NCBI GenBank assembly: GCA_003539755.1
Contig: DPOH01000269.1
Coordinates: forward strand, 1-7,311
DNA from: Clostridium sp.
GTDB lineage: Bacteria; Bacillota; Clostridia; Clostridiales; Clostridiaceae
Reading direction: 5' to 3'
Length of the DNA stretch: 7,311 bases
The notes beneath the pieces are model-generated. The model was not told where the DNA came from. It worked only from the letters and a program-made list of their open reading frames with translations, and did no database searches. This document shows, piece by piece, positions 1 through 5,955 of this stretch (position 1 is its first letter; each line of letters starts with the position of its first letter). A program made the translations under genes and the position numbers.

Positions 1-326
1 TTTTCAAATTTAGTTTTAGTAGTGGATATAAAATTTCTATTAAGAATAATACTAATAAAACTATTGAAAATTTAGAGTTAAAATATTACGATGGTAATAC
101 TTTAACAACTATTTCACAAATAGAACCAAAAGAATCATTTGAATATAATATTGATACTAATAATATTCGAGGTGAAAATGCTGTAATTTTAACATACAAA
201 GATAACAAAGGTAATTCCTATGAAGAATATGTAGTAGGATACTTAGAAAAAGGTTCTATTGGAAAGTCTAATGTAGTTATTAATAAAATTGATGATAATG
301 GTACATTAGAAATTGAAGTTAAATAA
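1..326 (+). CDS. 3' end of an unrecognised protein gene (partial)
   Basis: An uninterrupted reading frame runs from the window edge (first full codon at 3) to a TAA at 324-326, giving the last 107 residues of a protein whose start lies outside the window. Such a long open frame without a start is unlikely by chance in sequence this AT-rich, and codon use is like that of the neighbouring genes. The product is rich in Asn, Lys, Ile and Glu and alternates hydrophobic and polar residues (for example YKISIKNNTNKTIENLELKY), which suggests a beta-sandwich or Ig-like domain of an extracellular or lipoprotein-type product; that is inference. No catalytic motif, cysteine or membrane segment is visible. 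A hairpin terminator begins about 14 nt after the stop, so this is the last gene of its transcript. Family not recognised. Confidence 0.65.
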   Translation, partial: FKFSFSSGYKISIKNNTNKTIENLELKYYDGNTLTTISQIEPKESFEYNIDTNNIRGENAVILTYKDNKGNSYEEYVVGYLEKGSIGKSNVVINKIDDNGTLEIEVK

Positions 327-335
327 ACTAAGTGT

Positions 336-378
336 AAAAGAGGCTGTCGTACTAAATAATTAGTGCCCAGCTCCTTTT
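336..378. terminator. Bidirectional intrinsic terminator between convergent genes
   Basis: An imperfect hairpin is flanked by AAAA (336-339) and TTTT (375-378). Pairing blocks are GAG 340-342 with CTC 371-373, CTG 344-346 with CAG 368-370, and ACTAA 351-355 with TTAGT 360-364, closing on an ATAA loop. There is a bulged G at 343 and an internal loop (347-350 against 365-367). It sits between the stop of the plus-strand gene (326) and the end of the minus-strand pseudogene (405), so it could serve both. The stem is not strong, hence moderate confidence. Confidence 0.55.
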
Positions 379-404
379 AAAATAACATTATTAAAAATCA
401 TAAT

Positions 405-1061
405 TTATGGATATATGAATAGATTATATTCACCAAGAAATATTGAAAATTCATGCCTAACAGATTCATATAAAACCATTTCAGTTATTCTAAGATTTGT
501 TCTATATTGTTTTGGTGTTTTAACTGTAACAGTTCTATAGTATTAACCATTACCTCTTGAACCTACGAAAACTCCTGATTCTACTGTACCATCTGTTCTT
601 AGTTATAACCTTTCAGCCGAATAGTAAGGATCTTAACTAACTGCTCTCATACTTGGCTCTTGGTCTAATAACTTAGTTATTGTTTGTATTTTAACTTGAA
701 AGTAATCAGGTCTTATCTCATCAACATTATCCCACTTACTTGCCCATCAGGACATGCTCTTGCATAATTCCATGGGTGTTTATCATAAGGATAATTACCA
801 ACTGAATATGGGCTACTTACATCAGATGGAAAGTATGGATTTGGTATAGCATTTTCTAATATAGAATATCCCATATACTAACCAACCAGTAGCCATAGTT
901 CCATATGATTTTAAATAATACCAGTTTCCATTATAATTTAACCATCCATTCTTCATTGCACCACTGTTATCAGTATAATAACATGTGCTATTATCGTTTA
1001 TCCATCCTGTTTTCATAATGCTATTACCATCCATGTAATACCATACACCAGTTATCCAAGC
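405..1061 (-). pseudogene. Degraded cell-wall-binding-repeat (choline-binding-like) protein
   Basis: Reading the minus strand from about 1061 gives about 3.5 copies of a 20-residue aromatic repeat of the CW_binding_1 type (GW...WYY..G.M.T pattern), as in surface-anchored clostridial proteins and cell-wall hydrolases. The repeat frame runs to a TGA at 822-824. Coding resumes in a different frame at about 880-740 (contains ENAIPNPYFPSD and NYPYDKHPWNYARACPDGQ), then shifts back at about 731-745 and continues as KWDNVDEIRPDYFQ through to a TAA at 405-407. That last stretch contains three in-frame TAA codons (633-635, 603-605, 543-545). No start codon or signal peptide is visible: the N-terminal part is missing and the remnant runs directly into the small membrane-protein gene upstream. 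The non-repeat C-terminal part belongs to no family I recognise. The damage implies a non-functional remnant, although the amino-acid pattern is still legible. Confidence 0.8.
882..1058 (-). repeat. Tandem 60-nt / 20-residue cell-wall-binding repeats
   Basis: On the minus strand the Trp residues of successive units fall exactly 20 codons apart, at about 1056-1058, 1002-1004, 942-944 and 882-884; the first interval is shorter, 18 codons. Units contain WYY or CYY aromatic clusters and end in MKT, MKN or MAT before GW. The units are diverged at the DNA level, so this is protein-level repetition rather than recent duplication. Confidence 0.75.
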
Positions 1062-1282
1062 TTTTTTAGTATTTTATCGCATAAAACTTCACTTTCAAGC
1101 TTAAAATCATCTGATATCTTAGTTTTAAATTCCTCAATTGTAGTTTCATTTTCTTTCAAAAATTGTTGTTGCCTCTTCTTTTCGATCACTTTATTAGCAT
1201 ACTTTCTTACTAATTGATAAACATATATAATTCCAAATAAATCTAATATCAGCATTAAAGGTAACATTATTTCCCCCATCAT
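1052..1282 (-). CDS. Small single-pass membrane protein, unknown function
   Basis: A 76-residue product begins with two consecutive ATG codons (1280-1282 and 1277-1279). AAGGAG at 1288-1293 lies 5 nt before the first and 8 nt before the second, so the second is equally likely. Residues about 6-25 form one hydrophobic segment (LPLMLILDLFGIIYVYQLV). A strongly charged Lys/Glu-rich tail follows that could form a helix or coiled coil (KKRQQQFLKENET) and ends in ILKKLG. The topology, a short N-terminal anchor with a cytoplasmic basic tail, is inferred from the positive charges after the helix. The gene has a good ribosome binding site and no internal lesion, unlike the remnant it overlaps. Its last codons, CTA AAA AAG, contain an A-AAA-AAG heptamer; a -1 shift there would enter the cell-wall-binding frame. 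Family not recognised; it may itself be the 5' part of a rearranged gene. Confidence 0.55.
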   Translation of the reverse strand: MMGEIMLPLMLILDLFGIIYVYQLVRKYANKVIEKKRQQQFLKENETTIEEFKTKISDDFKLESEVLCDKILKKLG

Positions 1283-1342
1283 ATTAACTCCTTTATTTTA
1301 CAATCTATATATTATTATACTTTGAATTATTTACAATATCTA

Positions 1343-1356
1343 TCACATAATAGTGA
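1343..1356. promoter_or_regulatory. Short inverted repeat TCAC-N6-GTGA upstream of the small membrane protein
   Basis: TCAC (1343-1346) and GTGA (1353-1356) flank a 6-bp AT spacer about 60 bp upstream of the gene start at 1282. It could be an operator half-site pair, but 4-bp arms occur by chance in this composition. A weak minus-strand promoter (TTGTAA about 1330-1335, then TAATAT) lies between it and the gene. No known regulator is assigned. Confidence 0.15.
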
Positions 1357-1393
1357 AATTAATTCAATATTTTTACTATATAAAAATTCTCAC

Positions 1394-1436
1394 TAAAATA
1401 GAGCTAAATGTTCTGCACTTAGCTCCTTTATTTTCT
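1394..1436. terminator. Intrinsic terminator downstream of the SDR gene
   Basis: GAGCTAAATG (1401-1410) pairs with CACTTAGCTC (1416-1425) with one mismatch and a 5-nt TTCTG loop. A/T flanks extend the stem (AAAATA 1395-1400 against TTTATTTT 1427-1434). It lies about 90 bp beyond the stop of the minus-strand dehydrogenase, where the minus-strand transcript reads TATTTTAG after the hairpin. The plus-strand side has an even better T-rich tail, so it may act in both directions. Confidence 0.6.
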
Positions 1437-1516
1437 TCTTACTTTATTTCAATTTAAGCAATCTTTATTAGATTTTTCATTGTTTTGTAGGAATTTTTAT
1501 TCTTTTTTAGGTTAAT

Positions 1517-2383
1517 TCATGAATTTACTATATTTCCTCCATTCACATGTATAGTCTGGCCACTTATAAAACTTGCATTATCACTTGCCAAGAATACATA
1601 CGCTCCTGCACACTCAACTGGCTGGCCAGCTCTTCCCATTGGAGTATCACTTCCAAATTTACTTACTTTAGTTTTATCAAAACTTGATACTATAAGAGGA
1701 GTCCATATTGGACCTGGTGCAACAGCATTTACTCTTATTCCTGTTTTTCCCTTACATAAAGCCATAGAAAGAGATCTTGTAAATACTTCAAGTGCTCCTT
1801 TTGTCATAGAATAATCTATTAATGTTTCGTTTCCCTTAAATGCAACTATTGATGTTGTATTTATAATGCATCCTCCACTTTTTAGATGATTCATTGCAGC
1901 TTTAGTCATATAAAAAGCTCCATAAACATTTATTTTAAAAGTCTTATCAAATTGCTCACTTTTAAGTTGTTTTATATCAGTGCATTCATACTGTACTGCA
2001 GCATTGTTAACAAGTATATCTATTTTTCCATATTCACTTATTACTTTTTCTATTGCAGACTTACAGAACTCTTCATCACTTATATCCCCATATATTAAAG
2101 TACACTTTCTGCCTGTTTCATCAACTATTTTTTTTGTTTCTTCTGCATCCTTATGTTCATTATAATAAATAATTATTACATCTGCTCCTTGATTTGCATA
2201 AGCCACAGATACAGCTCTTCCTATTCCACTATCTCCCCCTGTAATTACTGCGACCTTATCTTTTAACATATCTTCTTTTTTATTGTATATAGGATCATTA
2301 AATATTGGTCTTGGATTCATTTCATATTCCATACCTGGCTGTACATTCTGCATTTGTTCTGGAAATGATATTGGAAAATTCAT
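1517..2383 (-). CDS. Short-chain dehydrogenase/reductase, general stress protein YdaD/YhdF type
   Basis: This 288-residue protein is a complete classical SDR with the N-terminal extension (FPEQMQNVQPGMEYEMNPRP) typical of the YdaD/YhdF/YghA subgroup. Visible motifs are the Rossmann nucleotide-binding TGGDSGIG (residues 48-55), NNAA (126-129), the catalytic set Ser178, Tyr191 and Lys195 (YSMTK), and PGP (223-225). It should be a soluble cytosolic NAD(P)-dependent oxidoreductase of an alcohol, aldehyde or sugar-type substrate; the substrate cannot be read from sequence. The Asp in GGDSGIG is usual for this subgroup. The start is fixed by AAAGGAGGA at 2391-2399, 8 nt before ATG 2381-2383. It appears monocistronic, bounded by the operon terminator upstream (about 2484-2529) and its own terminator downstream (about 1394-1436). 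Relatives in Bacillus are general-stress genes; nothing in this promoter shows the same control here. Confidence 0.93.
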   Translation of the reverse strand: MNFPISFPEQMQNVQPGMEYEMNPRPIFNDPIYNKKEDMLKDKVAVITGGDSGIGRAVSVAYANQGADVIIIYYNEHKDAEETKKIVDETGRKCTLIYGDISDEEFCKSAIEKVISEYGKIDILVNNAAVQYECTDIKQLKSEQFDKTFKINVYGAFYMTKAAMNHLKSGGCIINTTSIVAFKGNETLIDYSMTKGALEVFTRSLSMALCKGKTGIRVNAVAPGPIWTPLIVSSFDKTKVSKFGSDTPMGRAGQPVECAGAYVFLASDNASFISGQTIHVNGGNIVNS

Positions 2384-2423
2384 TTATAATTCCTCCTTTA
2401 GAAATTCATATTTAGATTTTTAT

Positions 2424-2429
2424 ATTATA
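2424..2429 (-). promoter_or_regulatory. Candidate -10 element for the SDR gene
   Basis: A perfect TATAAT on the minus strand lies about 40 bp upstream of the dehydrogenase start, in the only non-coding stretch between the operon terminator and the gene. No good TTGACA-like -35 is seen 16-18 bp upstream, so the call rests on the -10 alone in an AT-rich background. Confidence 0.3.
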
Positions 2430-2483
2430 AAAATATCTTCTCCAAATAATTATTAATTATTAGCATATGATTCCCTAGATAAT

Positions 2484-2529
2484 CTAAAAAATAGCCATGG
2501 AAGAATAGTATTACTACTCATCCATAGCT
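2484..2529 (-). terminator. Intrinsic terminator of the metal-handling operon
   Basis: In minus-strand RNA sense, AGCTATGGA (2521-2529) pairs with TCCATGGCT (2493-2501) with one mismatch. Inner pairing of AGTAGTA with TACTATT extends the stem, and ATTTTTTA (about 2485-2492) follows. It starts 3 bp after the stop codon of the DUF1980 gene (2532), marking the end of the four-gene transcript. Confidence 0.85.
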
Positions 2530-2531
2530 AG

Positions 2532-3272
2532 TCATTTTCTATCTTTATTCTCTAATTTTTCTAAGCTGGCTATTTGTACTATAGGAACTCTATGACTTAC
2601 TCCATCATCATCATTTACTATTGTATAACTTATGCTGCCCTTTATATTTACCCAATCATTTTCATTAAGTACTTTGGAGTTTTTATATTCTGCAAGTATC
2701 CCCATAACTCTAGAATCTGCTGCACAACAAGTTGTCTGTACACGTCCTACCATAAACATATTCTCACCTAAAAGACTATCTCTACATACAAATCCTTTGA
2801 ATTCCATATTTTTGCCTATATAATTATCTAAATTCTTTCTCATATCTATAAGTATTTCTAAATTATCATCAGTTATGACTATATTTCCACCTTCAATATA
2901 CTCACTAATTTCTTTTTTACTTAACTGAAATTCATGTTCATGACTCTCTTCAAAATTATTTATAATATTATCATAAAGTTCATTATGTCTGAATGACTGC
3001 TGAGCTTTAACTGATATAACACCTATTATTAAAGCTAGAATTATAGGCAAAACTTTATTAAAAACACTTCCATTTCCCTTTGGAGTAAAAATATTTGGTA
3101 TTTGAAATATACTTAATATAAATAATAAAAAAATTGTCATGTACATATATTTAATCATCTTACTGCCTATATAGAAACTTATCTTATCACTGTTAATCAA
3201 ATAAATTATCCCAATATCTATACATATTAAAACAAGAAGCCATATAAGTTCCTCTAAATTAAATTTTCTCAC
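2532..3272 (-). CDS. TIGR03943 / DUF1980 (YcgQ-like) membrane protein
   Basis: The product has 246 residues. Hydrophobic segments at about 8-27, 41-58 and 73-90 are followed by a soluble C-terminal region. That region carries the family's conserved core: EFKGFVCRD (157-165), MVGRVQTTCCAAD (174-186) and DWVNIKGSISY (206-216), which resembles an OB-like fold. The double cysteine plus Asp in CCAAD and a histidine-rich HEHEF patch (111-115) are candidate metal ligands (inference). The family (COG3689) is usually encoded beside a YraQ/YcgR-type permease, as here, and the two are thought to work together in the membrane. The start is GTG at 3270-3272, supported by AAGGTGAG 8 nt upstream. It is the last gene of the operon, 47 nt after the permease, and is followed directly by a terminator. 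Exact function is not established. Confidence 0.88.
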   Translation of the reverse strand: MRKFNLEELIWLLVLICIDIGIIYLINSDKISFYIGSKMIKYMYMTIFLLFILSIFQIPNIFTPKGNGSVFNKVLPIILALIIGVISVKAQQSFRHNELYDNIINNFEESHEHEFQLSKKEISEYIEGGNIVITDDNLEILIDMRKNLDNYIGKNMEFKGFVCRDSLLGENMFMVGRVQTTCCAADSRVMGILAEYKNSKVLNENDWVNIKGSISYTIVNDDDGVSHRVPIVQIASLEKLENKDRK

Positions 3273-3280
3273 TTCTTAAA

Positions 3281-3288
3281 CTCACCTT
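3281..3288 (-). promoter_or_regulatory. Ribosome binding site fixing a GTG start
   Basis: AAGGTGAG on the minus strand sits 8 nt before the GTG at 3270-3272. The next in-frame Met is residue 39, which would remove the first membrane segment, so GTG is the better start. Confidence 0.75.
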
Positions 3289-3319
3289 CCTTATCAATTT
3301 AACATTTAAGACATTATAT

Positions 3320-4315
3320 TTATACTCCACATATCATAAATATACATGAGACAATAAATACTACTCCCAATGTCACAAAGCTGAGTTTAGATATAAATTC
3401 CTTTTTAAAAGCACCAGTAAGCATAATTAAATTCTTTAAATCAAGCATAGGTCCAATTAATAAAAATCCTACTACTCCACTGAATGAATATGTTTCAAGA
3501 AAGCTTTTTCCAACAAAGGCATCTGCTTCAGAACATAAAGATAATGCAAACCCTAAGAACATCATAAATACTATGGCAAGTACTTTATTTTCAGTTATAA
3601 ATGTAAATGCTACTTTTGATTCTGCAATTTGAAACATACTTGAAAGCGCTGCACCTAAAATCAAATATCTTGTTATATCCATAAATTCTCTATTTGTATT
3701 TTCAATTAAAGCAATAAGCTTATTATCACAATCTACTATAGAATTGCATCCACATGAACAATAGTAATCATCAGTAAGAAAACCGTTTGCCAAACATTCT
3801 TCATTTCCTTGAATTGCATTTACAATAATACCTATTATTATTGCACATGCAAATCCACCTATTGTTCTTATCAAAACCATAGACTGTTTATCATAAAAAG
3901 CATAATATGTTGACATTATTACTACAGGATTAACTATTGGTACACTGAGCATAAAAGTTATGCCTAAGCCAACAGGAACTCCCTTTTTTATAAGTCTTCT
4001 TGTTATAGGAACTATTGCACATTCACATACTGGAAAAATAATACCTATAAGTGCTGCACCAATATATCCAATCATACTATTCTTAGGTATTATTTTTTCA
4101 ATAAATTCTTCTGAAATGAATAATTGTATTACAGCAGATACTATGGAACCTATAATTATAAAAGGAATAGAATCAAGAATAATGCTAATAAATATTATTG
4201 AAAAGTCGCCAACTTCCTTTGCAACCATATCTAGGCCCATAGTCTTACACACATACATTAAATAAGCAATTATCCCTAATGCTAAAGCTGCAAAAATAGC
4301 ACTACTACCCCTCAT
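3320..4315 (-). CDS. YraQ/YcgR/ArsP_1-family permease
   Basis: This 331-residue integral membrane protein has about eight to nine hydrophobic segments. Family landmarks are visible: PVCECAIVPI (95-104) at the end of a helix, PIVNPVVIMST (126-136), LCSEADAF (260-267) and GPMLDLKN (288-295), a pattern of the UPF0718/ArsP_1 permeases (COG0701). The repeated, cysteine-bearing motifs in the two halves are consistent with substrate coordination in the membrane. Some members (ArsP) export trivalent organoarsenicals; those paired with DUF1980 and COG0523 proteins are more likely concerned with a metal ion, but direction and substrate are unknown. Between the halves lies a hydrophilic loop (about 170-200) with five cysteines at 174, 186, 188, 190 and 196, a likely metal-binding or sensing site. 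The start has GAGGGG 6 nt upstream. It lies 17 nt after the second G3E gene and 47 nt before its DUF1980 partner. Confidence 0.9.
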   Translation of the reverse strand: MRGSSAIFAALALGIIAYLMYVCKTMGLDMVAKEVGDFSIIFISIILDSIPFIIIGSIVSAVIQLFISEEFIEKIIPKNSMIGYIGAALIGIIFPVCECAIVPITRRLIKKGVPVGLGITFMLSVPIVNPVVIMSTYYAFYDKQSMVLIRTIGGFACAIIIGIIVNAIQGNEECLANGFLTDDYYCSCGCNSIVDCDNKLIALIENTNREFMDITRYLILGAALSSMFQIAESKVAFTFITENKVLAIVFMMFLGFALSLCSEADAFVGKSFLETYSFSGVVGFLLIGPMLDLKNLIMLTGAFKKEFISKLSFVTLGVVFIVSCIFMICGV

Positions 4316-4332
4316 ATGTTTCCCCTCTTTTC

Positions 4333-4965
4333 TTAGATTTTTTTAGAATTCATCATTCTCACCTTAAGTTTTTTTAAATATCCATTATCTAATACTTTTG
4401 CTTCTTTTAATTTTGAGTTTAATGCATATTTGTTATTGACCTTTAATATAAACGCCTTAGGATTCATACTTTTTATTTTCTTTATTTCTTCTTCTATAAC
4501 TTTCTCATTACAACATTCAGTATTGTTAACAACAATCATATCAGCACTTCTTATAAATGGGATTATAAAATTTCCTATATTATTTATATATTCATTTAAG
4601 CTTTTTCCATCTGCAACAAAAAAAATAGTAGATATTCTGACAAATTCTCGATACTTTTTATCCTTTAATATTTTGATGAGTTCATCCATATAAAAAGTTC
4701 CATTATATTCTATAATTATTCGATTAGGCTTATAACATGATATTTCATTCAAAATATCACACTTCAAATCCTCAATATTTTTAAGCCTTAAACATTTAAC
4801 AGGGTAATTTTTATCATTACTTTCACATAATTGTATCTTTCCATTCTCAAGTTGAAATACTATTATCTTTTCACCTTCAACCTGGCTCTCCTTTAGCAGT
4901 GAATTAATAAATGATGTTTTGCCTGCTCCTAAAAATCCTGTTACTATTTCAATATCAATTTTCAT
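4333..4965 (-). CDS. Short, divergent G3E/CobW-type P-loop protein
   Basis: The 210-residue product opens with the G3E Walker A motif GFLGAGKT (10-17). The equivalent of the Walker B/EPSG region is IIIEYNG (83-89), and the NKxD equivalent is degenerate, NNTE (147-150), where the specificity lysine is replaced by Asn. The CxCC metal-binding motif expected between the ENxFGE-like segment (here LENGK, 39-43) and EYNG is absent, and the CobW C-terminal domain is missing (family members are usually 300 residues or more). It retains scattered cysteines, including CC at 151-152. Such changes suggest altered nucleotide use or a partner role with the full-length G3E protein encoded just upstream (33-nt gap). 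An upstream in-frame GTG at 4996-4998 exists, but GGGGGG at 4972-4977 is correctly spaced for ATG 4963-4965, which also matches the usual G3E start just before the P-loop. It is translated 17 nt ahead of the permease gene. Confidence 0.85.
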   Translation of the reverse strand: MKIDIEIVTGFLGAGKTSFINSLLKESQVEGEKIIVFQLENGKIQLCESNDKNYPVKCLRLKNIEDLKCDILNEISCYKPNRIIIEYNGTFYMDELIKILKDKKYREFVRISTIFFVADGKSLNEYINNIGNFIIPFIRSADMIVVNNTECCNEKVIEEEIKKIKSMNPKAFILKVNNKYALNSKLKEAKVLDNGYLKKLKVRMMNSKKI

Positions 4966-4971
4966 GCAATG

Positions 4972-4977
4972 CCCCCC
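4972..4977 (-). promoter_or_regulatory. Ribosome binding site deciding the start of the short G3E gene
   Basis: A run of six G on the minus strand lies 6 nt before ATG 4963-4965. The alternative GTG at 4996-4998 directly abuts the previous stop codon and would add 11 residues ahead of the P-loop that G3E proteins normally lack. Confidence 0.65.
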
Positions 4978-4998
4978 ATCAAAAACTAAAAATATCAC

Positions 4999-5955
4999 TT
5001 ATAAAAATAATTTTTCTAATTCTCTTTTATTTAAATTACTTCCTATTATTGATACAACTTTCTTATTAGACCATTTAATTTTTCTTGCTTTAAATTCATT
5101 GGGAACATAATCAAATTGAAAATACACTCCACTTGGATCTTTCATAACACCCTTTACACGTATTATATTCCCATACTTTTCTTTATCAGCTATATAGATA
5201 AATTTCTTCTTTAAGTCTTCTAAATCTAAATCATTTACCAAATCTATTGGATAACTTTCAAATATGTCATCTGCATGATGATTTACTTCTTTTTTAAGAT
5301 GTGCAGTCCTATTAATCATACTTCCAAATTTCCCAAAGCTAATATTCTTTTTATTTACCTTTACACTATTGCTTCCAAAAAAATCCTTATAATTTAATTG
5401 GTCCCATGGCTTATATATTATTTCTGATTTTTTATTTATATTTCTTAATGACTCTACTGTCCTATTAATTTTCTTTTCATCACAATACTGTGTTCTACTT
5501 ATTACTATTTTATTTGCATTTTTTATCTGATTTTCATAAAACTAATTAAAATTTTCTAAATATATATCATAGTTTTGTATATCTATTAAAGTAAATATAT
5601 TTCGTATTTCAAGCATATGCTGAAATTTTATTCCTTCTAGTATTTTTAATATCTCACTTAATTTAGCTACACCTGATGGCTCTATTATTATATTTTCAGG
5701 CTCATACTTCTTTATTACTTCCATAACTGCATCTCCAAAATTACCGGAAACCTGACAACATATACAGCCTGAGTTTATTTCCTTAATATTTATATTTGCT
5801 TCTTTTAATATCTCACCATCAATTCCTACTTCTCCAAATTCATTTTCAATAATAACAGTATTTTCACTATATGCATTTTCACTAAGTAACTTTTTTATAA
5901 GCATTGTTTTTCCAGCACCTAAAAAACCCGAAAAAATATCAACAACAGCTTTCAT
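4999..5955 (-). pseudogene. Full-length G3E/CobW (COG0523) GTPase with one in-frame amber codon
   Basis: One reading frame runs from ATG 5953-5955 to TAA 4999-5001 (318 codon positions), broken only by TAG at 5542-5544 (position 138). Before the stop it has Walker A GFLGAGKT (10-17), ENEFGEVGID (37-46), the metal-binding GCICC (63-67), EPSG (92-95) and a VD-like LID (123-125). After the stop, in the same frame, come FYENQIKNANKIVISRTQ (with SRTQ at 153-156 replacing NKxD) and a CobW C-terminal domain with HHADDIFES (about 224-232), NIIRVKGVM and SIIGSNLNKRELEKLF near the end. Family members are GTP-dependent metallochaperones or insertases, often for zinc. AGGGAG lies 6 nt before the start. 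No usable start with a ribosome binding site follows the TAG until ATG 5317-5319, whose spacing is poor. One nonsense change (for example GAG to TAG), a sequencing error or stop readthrough could explain it. It is the first gene of the operon. Confidence 0.85.

Noticed and set aside
380..1050. Insertion sequence or transposase remnant in the disrupted region
   Set aside because: The readable frames encode cell-wall-binding repeats and an associated domain, with no transposase motif, terminal inverted repeats or target duplication.
1886..2165. Plus-strand open frames opposite the SDR gene
   Set aside because: They are antisense to a complete SDR with all catalytic motifs and have no ribosome binding site or recognisable domain; they are composition shadows.
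3960..4265. 101-codon plus-strand open frame
   Set aside because: It lies entirely antisense to the permease, and its hydrophobic content mirrors the membrane helices on the other strand.
4430..5110. Plus-strand open frames of 63-87 codons
   Set aside because: They are antisense to the G3E genes, lack start signals and do not match codon use expected here.
4999..5319. Treating the 106-codon frame as an independent CobW C-terminal protein
   Set aside because: It is in frame with the upstream GTPase fragment, the 74 codons between are family sequence, and its ATG has no properly spaced ribosome binding site. It is the 3' part of one interrupted gene.
5542..5544. TAG as a pyrrolysine codon
   Set aside because: Pyrrolysine is essentially confined to methylamine methyltransferases and a few other proteins. 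Nothing in the window suggests the Pyl machinery, and a single nonsense change explains the site better.
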